64,000 nucleotides of DNA, from assembly GCA_963746885.1 (NCBI GenBank), contig CAVVDM010000004.1, positions 558,001 to 622,000 of the forward strand, read 5' to 3'. The position numbers and the translations under genes are program-made. The notes under the pieces are model-generated. The model saw nothing but the letters and a program-made list of their open reading frames with translations. It had not been told where the DNA came from and made no database searches. How positions within the stretch are numbered: the first letter of the stretch is position 1; the number at the start of each line of letters is the position of its first letter. This document shows positions 16,336 to 23,315 of the stretch, in pieces. The stretch comes from DATARH01 sp963746885 (lineage in GTDB: Bacteria > Pseudomonadota > Alphaproteobacteria > ATCC43930 > CGMCC-115725).

Positions 16336-17649
16336 ATGTCGGCGGACGGGGGGATGGTCGCGAGAGAAGGCGGGCCGGGCACCTCGGCGCGCGGACCGGG
16401 GCGGCCGCTCGGGGTCGGCGTGCTGGTCGATCTGGCATTGACGGCGGAAGCCGGCGGCCATGTCAAATGCTGGCAGCGTCTCGCCGAGGCGGCGGTTGAC
16501 TATGGCGGGCAGCTCGACCTGACGGTGCATTTCAGCGGCGGCGAACCGCGCCGCATCGAGCTCTCGCCCTCGGTGCGCTATGTGCTGTTGCCGCCGGTGT
16601 TCAGCACGGCGCGGCTGATCCGCGAGCTGCCTGACCACACCGATCTGGCGCCGTGGCATCCCCGGCTGGCGCGGGCGCTCGGCGGCTACGACGTGATCCA
16701 TACCACCGACGCCTATTTCTGCTACGCGCAGACCGCTTCCCGCTTCGCCGCCCGACGCGGCATCCCGCTGGTAAGCTCGATCCACACCAACACGCCCGAA
16801 TATGCCCGCATTACCACCGCCAAGCTGCTCGAGCGTGCGCTCGGGCACGGCTTTGCCTACCGGGCTGTCGCCGATCACCTCGCTTTGCCGGGTCTGGTTA
16901 GCGGGCTGTTGGGGCGGCGTCTTGCTAGGCATCTAGCCGCCGCTGCGACAGCGGCGGTGGAGGGCAACGCCGGGGCGGAAGAGGCCGGTTATTTGCGCCG
17001 ACATCGCGGCATCTGGCTGCGCCGCGGCGTCGATCGCACGCTGTTTTCTCCCGTGCGGCGCGACCGCTTATGGCTCGAGCAGCGCTTCGCGCTGCCGGCG
17101 GACCATCTGATCGTCATGTATGCGGGCAAGCTCAACGCCGGCAAGAACGTGCCGCTGCTGGCGCCGGTCATCGAGTCTGTGCGGCGCGCCGGCGTGCCGG
17201 TGCACCTGCTGTGCGCCGGGGCCGGCGCCGAGCGGGCGGTGCTCGAAGCGGCGCTCGGCCCGGCGCTGACCTGCCCGGGCACGCTCGCGCAGGACGAATT
17301 GGCCCGAGCCTATGCCTCGGCCGACCTGTTCCTGTTTCCGTCGGCGATCGACGAATTGGGCAATGCCGCGGTCGAGGCGCTGGCCTCCGGGCTGCCGGTG
17401 CTGCTGGCGCGCGGCAGCGGCGCGGCGACCCGCATGGCTGATTGCCCGGGGCTGCGCGTGCTGCCGGGCGACGACCCCGCACCCTGGGCCGCGGCGATCG
17501 TCGAACTGGCTGCAGCGCCGCACCGGCGCCGGGCGATGGGTGTGGCGGCCCGCTCCTATGTCGAGGCGCGCGTGCCGAGTTGGCGTGAGGTGCTGGAGGA
17601 GGATCTGCTGCCGATATGGCGGGCGGCGGCGGACGCGCATCGATGCTGA
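16336..17649 (+). CDS. Glycosyltransferase family 4 protein
   Basis: This 437-residue GT-B enzyme starts at the ATG at 16336 (an in-frame GTG at 16321 is the alternative). The N-terminal domain has a glycine-rich start GVGVLVDLALTAEAGGHVKC and YDVIHTTDAYF. The C-terminal Rossmann half has LIVMYAGKLNAGKNVPLL, then a Glu in FPSAIDELGNAAVEALASG, matching the E-x7-E nucleotide-sugar motif of GT4 enzymes. It probably transfers a sugar from a nucleotide donor to a lipid or polysaccharide acceptor. Its stop overlaps the start of a PIG-L deacetylase gene (ATGCTGA). The two may act in sequence, adding an N-acetylated sugar and then deacetylating it. Confidence 0.85.
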   Translation: MSADGGMVAREGGPGTSARGPGRPLGVGVLVDLALTAEAGGHVKCWQRLAEAAVDYGGQLDLTVHFSGGEPRRIELSPSVRYVLLPPVFSTARLIRELPDHTDLAPWHPRLARALGGYDVIHTTDAYFCYAQTASRFAARRGIPLVSSIHTNTPEYARITTAKLLERALGHGFAYRAVADHLALPGLVSGLLGRRLARHLAAAATAAVEGNAGAEEAGYLRRHRGIWLRRGVDRTLFSPVRRDRLWLEQRFALPADHLIVMYAGKLNAGKNVPLLAPVIESVRRAGVPVHLLCAGAGAERAVLEAALGPALTCPGTLAQDELARAYASADLFLFPSAIDELGNAAVEALASGLPVLLARGSGAATRMADCPGLRVLPGDDPAPWAAAIVELAAAPHRRRAMGVAARSYVEARVPSWREVLEEDLLPIWRAAADAHRC

Positions 17650-18656
17650 CCGGGGCACGCCGAATCCTGATCCTGGCGCCCCATCCCGACGACGAGGTCG
17701 TCGCTTGCGGCATCGCGGCGATGCGCGCGCGGGCGGACGGCGCGCGGGTCTTCGTGCTGTACCTGACGACCGGCGTCCCGGAGCGTGCGGTGCTGTGGCC
17801 GTGGCAGCGCGTGGGCCACGCGGCGCGGGTGCGTCGGCGCCGCGCCGAGGCGGAGGACGCTGCCGGTCTGCTAGGGCTGGAGCCGGTCAGGTTCCGCGAC
17901 ACGCCGGCACGCCGGCTGCGCGATGATTTCGACGGCGCGGCGCGCGACATCGCGACCGTGCTCCGGCGCTGCGCCGGCGACGCGCTGTGGGTGCCGGCCT
18001 TCGAGGGCGGCCACCAGGATCACGACGCCGCTAATGCGCTCGCCGCCGGCATTGGCGGGCCGGTGCCGATCTGGGAATTCGCCGCCTATAATCTCGCCGG
18101 CGGCCGGGTCGCGGCGAACCGGTTCGCGGCAGGGCAAAGCGGCGACATCGCGCTCGCGGCGACCGCCGCCGAGGCGGAGCGCAAGCGCCGTGCGCTCGCC
18201 TGCTACGCCACGGAGCGGGGCAATCTGCGCCTGATCGGCGGCGACCGCGAGACCTGCCGATTGCTCCCCGCCTATGATTACGGCGCGCCGCCGCACGCGG
18301 GGAGACTGTTCCGCGAGCGCTTCCATTGGGTGCCGTTCCGCCACCCGCGGGTCGATTTCGACCCATCCGCCGCGGTGTATCGCGCGATCGGCGATTGGGC
18401 GTCAGCGCGGCGAGTGGAGCGGGCGCCGCCGCTCGTCGAGGCTCCAGACGAGGAGCCCGGGCAGGCCGATCGCGAATTCGCGGACCCGCTTGACGAGCCC
18501 AAGCGCGAGCGCCGTCTCGGGCGAGAGGCCGGTCACCGCGGCGAGGGCGACCAGGGTCGCCTCCTGCGCGCCCCAGCCGCTGGGGATCAGGAAGGCGGCG
18601 CTGCGGGCCGCGAGGCTCAGGCTTTCGAGCAGGACCGCATCGGCGACGCCGGCTGA
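17643..18656 (+). CDS. PIG-L/LmbE-family deacetylase
   Basis: The ATG at 17643 overlaps the glycosyltransferase stop. The first about 250 residues form a PIG-L/LmbE domain: ILAPHPDDEVVACG carries the zinc-binding H-x-D-D motif, and FEGGHQDHDAANALAAG carries the H-x2-H that completes the metal site. Family members deacetylate GlcNAc-linked lipids or small thiol glycosides. From about 18400 to the stop at 18656 the sequence is low-complexity, charged and antisense to the HpnL-like gene, so the natural stop was probably lost and the last about 85 residues are read-through. Coupling to the glycosyltransferase suggests a two-step glycolipid modification. Confidence 0.82.
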   Translation: MLTGARRILILAPHPDDEVVACGIAAMRARADGARVFVLYLTTGVPERAVLWPWQRVGHAARVRRRRAEAEDAAGLLGLEPVRFRDTPARRLRDDFDGAARDIATVLRRCAGDALWVPAFEGGHQDHDAANALAAGIGGPVPIWEFAAYNLAGGRVAANRFAAGQSGDIALAATAAEAERKRRALACYATERGNLRLIGGDRETCRLLPAYDYGAPPHAGRLFRERFHWVPFRHPRVDFDPSAAVYRAIGDWASARRVERAPPLVEAPDEEPGQADREFADPLDEPKRERRLGREAGHRGEGDQGRLLRAPAAGDQEGGAAGREAQAFEQDRIGDAG

Positions 18657-19367
18657 CGCGCCCATCAGGGCGAGGGTGAGCCACAGCTCGCCGGCATGCG
18701 CTAGGAAGCTGGCGACGTGCAGCGCAAGCGACATGGCGAGCACTTTTTGGCTGCCGGCGACGAGGCCGAGCGCGGCGTCGAGCGCCCGCAACGCCGCGGC
18801 CAGCCGGTGCTGATGCAGCCGCCCGGCCCAGCGCTCGGCCATGGCGAGCAGCCGGCGCCGCACCAGCAATTCCCAGCTGAGGATCGTGAACCCTGGCAGC
18901 AATACCGCGCTCGCCGCCGCCCACCACCAGCCGTCTCGATCCCCCAGCCAGGCCAGCAGCACAAACCCGAGCACTGTGAACAGGAGCTGTGCGAACAGGC
19001 TGAGCGCGAAATCGACCGCGACCGAGGCGGCGCCGCGCGCCGGCGCGCTGAGGCGGCGCTGCAACAGCCGGGCGCGGATCACCTCGCCGCCGATCTGCGC
19101 GACCGGCAGCGTCGTGTTGATCGATTCGGCGATCCAGCGCAGGCGCAGCAGCGCCACGAGGCTCGGCCGCTCGGCGCGCGGCAGCAGGCAGCGCCAGGCG
19201 GCGGCGTCGATGCCGATCGTCGCCATCCGCACCGCAAGGATCGCCGCAAAGCCCCAGCCGATGCGAAGAAATGCCGACAGCAGCGCCGCCATGTCGGTCT
19301 GCGCCACCAGCCAGCAGACGATCCCGACGCCGAGCAGCAGAAAGAGGAGGTGCAGCGCGCGGCTCAC
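18402..19367 (-). CDS. Integral membrane protein, HpnL/lysylphosphatidylglycerol synthase TM family
   Basis: This 321-residue protein is almost entirely hydrophobic, with roughly eight membrane segments: ALHLLFLLLGVGIVCWLVA at the N-terminus, then AVDFALSLFAQLLFTVLGFV, and later segments. Conserved family features are LPVAQIGGEVIRARLL and the C-terminal IPSGWGAQEATLVALA. This is the UPF0104/LPG synthase TM family. In hopanoid producers the subgroup HpnL is a putative hopanoid or glycolipid transporter. The neighbouring glycosyltransferase and deacetylase on the opposite strand fit a lipid-modification theme, but hpn genes proper are not in the window. It starts 7 bases after the ruvX stop, so both are probably on one transcript. 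The 3' end overlaps the PIG-L gene tail by 255 bases. Confidence 0.82.
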   Translation of the reverse strand: MSRALHLLFLLLGVGIVCWLVAQTDMAALLSAFLRIGWGFAAILAVRMATIGIDAAAWRCLLPRAERPSLVALLRLRWIAESINTTLPVAQIGGEVIRARLLQRRLSAPARGAASVAVDFALSLFAQLLFTVLGFVLLAWLGDRDGWWWAAASAVLLPGFTILSWELLVRRRLLAMAERWAGRLHQHRLAAALRALDAALGLVAGSQKVLAMSLALHVASFLAHAGELWLTLALMGASAGVADAVLLESLSLAARSAAFLIPSGWGAQEATLVALAAVTGLSPETALALGLVKRVREFAIGLPGLLVWSLDERRRPLHSPR

Positions 19368-19374
19368 GCGGGCG

Positions 19375-19845
19375 TCATGCGTCCCGCCCGATCGCGTCGA
19401 GGCAGGTTTGCAGGATGTAGGCGGCGGCGACGCGGTCGACGATCTCGGCGCGGCGCTTGCGCGTCATGTCGTGGGCGATCATCTCGCGGGTGACGGCCGC
19501 GGTCGACAGCCGCTCGTCCCAGAACGCCACCGGCATGTCGCGCAAGGCCAGAAGGTTGCGAACAAACTGCCGCACCGATTGGGTGCGCGGGCTGTCGCCG
19601 CCGGACAGCGCGAGCGGCAGGCCGATCACCAGTCCGCCGACGCCATGTCGGTCGACCGTCGCGAACAGCGCTGCGGCGTCGTCGCGAAACCGGCCGCGGC
19701 GGCGGATCGTATCGAGCGGGGAGGCGATGACGAGCCGCGTGTCGCTGAGCGCGAGGCCGATCGTCTTGGTGCCGACATCGAGGCCGAGCAGCCGCCGACC
19801 GGCCGGCACCGCCGCGCGCAATTCCCTGGGGTCGCCGAGAAGCAT
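19375..19845 (-). CDS. ruvX: Putative pre-16S rRNA nuclease / Holliday junction resolvase RuvX (YqgF)
   Basis: This is a 156-residue protein from the ATG at 19845. The RNase H-like fold is clear: LLGLDVGTKTIGLALSD with the first catalytic aspartate, GLVIGLPLALSGGDSPRTQS, and FWDERLSTAAVTREM with the glutamate of WDERLST, followed by DRVAAAYILQTCLD. The family processes the 5' end of 16S rRNA and was earlier described as a Holliday junction resolvase. Length is normal. It is divergent from gatC with a 119-base shared upstream region, and the HpnL-like gene follows in the same direction after 7 bases. Confidence 0.93.
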   Translation of the reverse strand: MLLGDPRELRAAVPAGRRLLGLDVGTKTIGLALSDTRLVIASPLDTIRRRGRFRDDAAALFATVDRHGVGGLVIGLPLALSGGDSPRTQSVRQFVRNLLALRDMPVAFWDERLSTAAVTREMIAHDMTRKRRAEIVDRVAAAYILQTCLDAIGRDA

Positions 19846-19964
19846 CCTCGATGATACCTTTTCGGCGGGGTTGCCGCAGAGTCTCGCCGGAGATTGCAGC
19901 ATTGCTTTTCCCGGGCCATCTGTGGAACCGATCGGCGCAGCCGTTGCCGACGGGAGAACGATGA

Positions 19965-20267
19965 ATGGCGTTGGGCAAGGAAGATGTCGCGCATATCGCG
20001 AGGCTGGCACGCATCCGGCTGGGCGACGCCGAGCTCGAGCCGCTGGCGGCCGAGCTGTCGCACATCCTGACCTGGGTCGAGCAGCTTGGCGAGGTCGATA
20101 CCACTGACGTCGCGCCGATGGCGAGCGTCGCGGCGAGCGGGCTGCCGATGCGCGAGGACCGGGTCACCGACGGCACCTGTCGCGACGCGATCCTCGGCAA
20201 CGCGCCGCAATCCGCTCCCAATGGACCGGCAAAAGGGTTTTTCGCGGTGCCGAAGGTCGTCGAGTGA
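19965..20267 (+). CDS. gatC: Aspartyl/glutamyl-tRNA(Asn/Gln) amidotransferase subunit C
   Basis: This 100-residue subunit shows the GatC pattern: EDVAHIARLARIRL at the start, LSHILTWVEQLGEVDTTDVA in the middle and NAPQSAPNGPAKGFFAVPKV at the end. GatC wraps around and stabilises GatA in the GatCAB complex, which converts Glu-tRNA(Gln) and Asp-tRNA(Asn) to the amidated forms. Length is normal. The gatA GTG overlaps its stop by four bases (GTGA), so translation is coupled. Confidence 0.96.
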   Translation: MALGKEDVAHIARLARIRLGDAELEPLAAELSHILTWVEQLGEVDTTDVAPMASVAASGLPMREDRVTDGTCRDAILGNAPQSAPNGPAKGFFAVPKVVE

Positions 20268-21754
20268 ACCCACTCACCGGCTTCACCCTCGCCGAGACGC
20301 GCGGCTTGCTGCGGGCGAAGGAGTTTTCTGCGCGCGAACTGGCGCAAGCGTACATCGCGGCGGTGGCGGCGGCGCGGCCGCTCAACGCCTACATCACCGA
20401 AACCCCCGAGCATGCCCTGGCGATGGCGGCGGCATCGGACGCGCGGCTGGCCAAGGGCGAGGCACTGCCGCTCGACGGCATCCCGCTTGCCATCAAGGAT
20501 CTGTTCTGCACCAAGGGCGTGCTGACCACCGCCGCCTCGCACATCCTCGACGGCTTTACGCCGCCATACGAATCGACGGTCACCGAAAGACTGTGGGCCG
20601 CCGGCGGGGTCATGCTCGGCAAGACCAATCTCGACGAGTTCGCGATGGGCTCGTCGAATACGAGCAGCTTTTACGGCCCGACGGAAAACCCCTGGCGGCG
20701 CCAAGGCCTTTCGGGTGACAACCGTCCGCTGGTGCCGGGCGGCTCGTCCGGCGGCTCGGCGGCGGCGGTGGCGGCGCACGCCGCGCTCGGCGCGACCGGC
20801 ACCGATACCGGCGGCTCGATCCGCCAGCCGGCGAGTTTCTGCGGCATTGTCGGGCTGAAGCCGACCTACGGGCGCTGCTCGCGCTGGGGGGTTGTTGCGT
20901 TTGCCTCCTCGCTCGACCATCCCGGGCCGATGGCGCGCACGGTGCGCGACGCGGCGATCCTGCTCTCCGCAATGGCCGGGCACGACCCGAAGGATTCGAC
21001 CTCGGCGCCGGTGCCGGTGCCGGATTACGAGGCGGCGCTGAGCGGCGACATGCGCGGCCTCAAGGTCGGCATCCCCAGGGAGTACCGGGTCGACGGCATG
21101 GCGCCGGAGATCGAGGCGCTGTGGCAGCGGGGCATCACCTGGCTGCGCGAGGCCGGCGCCGAGCCGGTCGAAATCAGCCTGCCGATGACGAAATACGCGC
21201 TGGCGGCGTATTACATCATCGCCCCGGCCGAAGCCTCGTCGAACCTGGCGCGCTACGACGGGGTGCGCTTCGGGCTGCGGGTGCCGGGCGACAGCCTCGA
21301 CGACATGTACGAATTGACCCGCGCCGCGGGATTTGGCGCCGAGGTGCGACGGCGCGTGCTGATCGGCACCTATGTGCTATCGGCCGGCTATTACGACGCC
21401 TATTACCTGAAGGCGCAGAAGGTGCGCAGCCTGATCGCGCGCGACTTCGCCGCCGCGTTCGAGCGGGTCGACTGCATCCTGACGCCGACCGCGCCCAGCG
21501 CCGCCTTTGCGATCGGCGACAAGGCGGACGATCCGATCGCGATGTATTTGAACGACGTGTTCACCGTGCCGGCCGATCTCGCCGGCCTGCCGGCGGTATC
21601 GGTGCCGGCCGGGCTGTCGGGCGACGGGCTGCCGCTCGGGCTGCAGGTGATCGGCCGCGCCTTCGACGAGGCGATGGTATTGCGGGTCGGCGACGCTATC
21701 GAGCGCGCCGCCCAATTCACCGCCCGCCCGAGCTTTATCGCAGGAGAGCGCTGA
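20264..21754 (+). CDS. gatA: Aspartyl/glutamyl-tRNA(Asn/Gln) amidotransferase subunit A
   Basis: This 496-residue amidase is complete. The Ser-cisSer-Lys triad is readable: Lys in PLAIKDLFCTKG, cis-Ser in PGGSSGGSAAAVAA and nucleophilic Ser in GTDTGGSIRQPASFCG. GatA hydrolyses glutamine and sends ammonia to GatB. The start is a GTG inside the gatC stop, and the stop overlaps the gatB ATG by one base, so gatCAB is a tightly coupled operon. Sequence is typical of alphaproteobacterial GatA throughout and shows no frameshift, unlike gatB. Confidence 0.96.
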   Translation: MNPLTGFTLAETRGLLRAKEFSARELAQAYIAAVAAARPLNAYITETPEHALAMAAASDARLAKGEALPLDGIPLAIKDLFCTKGVLTTAASHILDGFTPPYESTVTERLWAAGGVMLGKTNLDEFAMGSSNTSSFYGPTENPWRRQGLSGDNRPLVPGGSSGGSAAAVAAHAALGATGTDTGGSIRQPASFCGIVGLKPTYGRCSRWGVVAFASSLDHPGPMARTVRDAAILLSAMAGHDPKDSTSAPVPVPDYEAALSGDMRGLKVGIPREYRVDGMAPEIEALWQRGITWLREAGAEPVEISLPMTKYALAAYYIIAPAEASSNLARYDGVRFGLRVPGDSLDDMYELTRAAGFGAEVRRRVLIGTYVLSAGYYDAYYLKAQKVRSLIARDFAAAFERVDCILTPTAPSAAFAIGDKADDPIAMYLNDVFTVPADLAGLPAVSVPAGLSGDGLPLGLQVIGRAFDEAMVLRVGDAIERAAQFTARPSFIAGER

Positions 21755-23207
21755 TGTCCGCGCTGATCGAAGGCCGCACCGGGCCGTGGGAAATTGTCAT
21801 CGGTCTCGAAGTCCACGCCCAGGTGACGGCGAAGGCAAAATTGTTCTCCGGCGCCGCGACCGATTTCGGCGCCGCGCCGAATACCCAGGTCTCGACCGTC
21901 GACGCCGCCTTTCCCGGCATGCTGCCGGTGATCAACCGGCAGTGCGTCGAGCAGGCGGTCAAAACGGGGCTCGGCCTCGATGCCCAGATCAACCGTTTCA
22001 GCGTGTTCGACCGCAAGAATTATTTCTACCCCGACCTGCCGGCGGGCTATCAGATCTCGCAATACCAGCAGCCGATTGTCGGGCCACGGCCGCGTCATCC
22101 TCGACATGCCCGACGGCTCGACCCGCGCGATCGGCATCACCCGGCTGCATCTCGAGCAGGACGCCGGCAAGAGCCTGCACGACCAGCACCCGCGCGAGAC
22201 CTATGTCGACCTCAACCGCGCCGGCATCGGGCTGATGGAGATCGTCTCCGAGCCCGATCTCAGGAGCGCCGAGGAGGCCGGCATCTACCTGCGCAAATTG
22301 CGCTCGATCCTGCGCTATCTCGGCACCTGCGACGGCAACATGGAAGAGGGCTCATTGCGCTGCGACTGCAACGTCTCGGTGCGCCACCCGGGCGACGCGC
22401 TGGGCACGCGCTGCGAGATCAAGAACCTGAACTCGGTGCGCTTCGTGATGCAGGCGATCGAGGTCGAGGCGCGCCGCCAGGTCGAATTGATCGAGGAGGG
22501 CGGCGCGGTGCAGCAGCAGACGCGCCTGTTCGACAATGCCCGCGGCGTGACCCGGCCGATGCGCTCGAAGGAAAACGACCACGACTACCGCTATTTCCCC
22601 GATCCCGACCTGTTGCCGCTGGTGCTGGAGGAGGAATGGATCGACCGGCTGCGCGCCGAGCTGCCCGAATTGCCCGACGCGAAACAGGCCCGCTTCATCG
22701 CCGATTTCGGCCTTGGCGCCGAGGATGCCGGCGTCCTGGTCGCCGAGCGCGCCACCGCCGAGTATTTCGAGCGCGTGGCGGCGGGCCGGGACCCCAAGGC
22801 GGCGGCAAACTGGGTGATGGGCGATCTGTTCGGCGCGCTGAACCGGAAGGGGCTCGGCATCGAAGCCTCGCCGGTCGGCCCCGACGCGCTCGGCGCCCTG
22901 ATCGACCTGATCGCCGACGGCACGATCTCCGGCCGCATCGCCAAGGACGTCTTCGCCGAGATGGTCGAGACCGGCGCCGCCCCCGGCGCCATCGTCGAAC
23001 GCAAGGGGCTGCGGCAGGTCAGCGACACCGGCGCGATCGAGGCGGCGGTCGACGCCGCGCTCGCCGCCAACCCCGCCCAGGTCGCGCAATACGCCACCAA
23101 TCCCAAGGTCGCTCGGCTTCTTCGTCGGCCAGGTTATGAAAGCGACCGGCGGCAAAGCGAACCCCGGCGTCGTCAACCAGCTGCTGAAGAAAAAGCTGGC
23201 TGGCTAG
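21754..23207 (+). pseudogene. gatB: Aspartyl/glutamyl-tRNA(Asn/Gln) amidotransferase subunit B, with two +1 frameshifts as read
   Basis: GatB is read in three frames. The first (from ATG 21754) gives IGLEVHAQVTAKAKLFSG through SQYQQPIVG. An extra G in the GGG at 22081-22083 shifts the frame to HGRVILDMPDGSTRAIGITRL and the rest of the kinase-like domain, including GSLRCDCNVSVR and KENDHDYRYFPDPDL. Near 23111 another extra G shifts to LGFFVGQVMKATGGKANPGV and the stop at 23205-23207. Removing both bases gives 483 residues, normal for GatB, which activates Glu/Asp-tRNA with ATP and amidates it. The gene is expected to be essential where GlnRS or AsnRS is absent, and no internal stop or other damage is seen. 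The insertions may therefore be sequencing or assembly errors. Confidence 0.85.
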
Positions 23208-23315
23208 AGCGACGATCCCTTCGTCAAGCTGGCCGCCGTGGCCGCCTGACATAACCGGCCAGACCCGCCGGAAACCCGAAGCGACCCCGCGCTCTGACGC
23301 CCCAGCCGCGCCGCC

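Noticed and set aside
14756..16441. A 561-codon open frame on the plus strand over the NUDIX and GST genes
   Set aside because: It is antisense to two recognised genes and has no family resemblance.
23208..23315. Terminator between gatB and gyrB
   Set aside because: The 108 bases between the convergent stops show no clear stem with a T-run.
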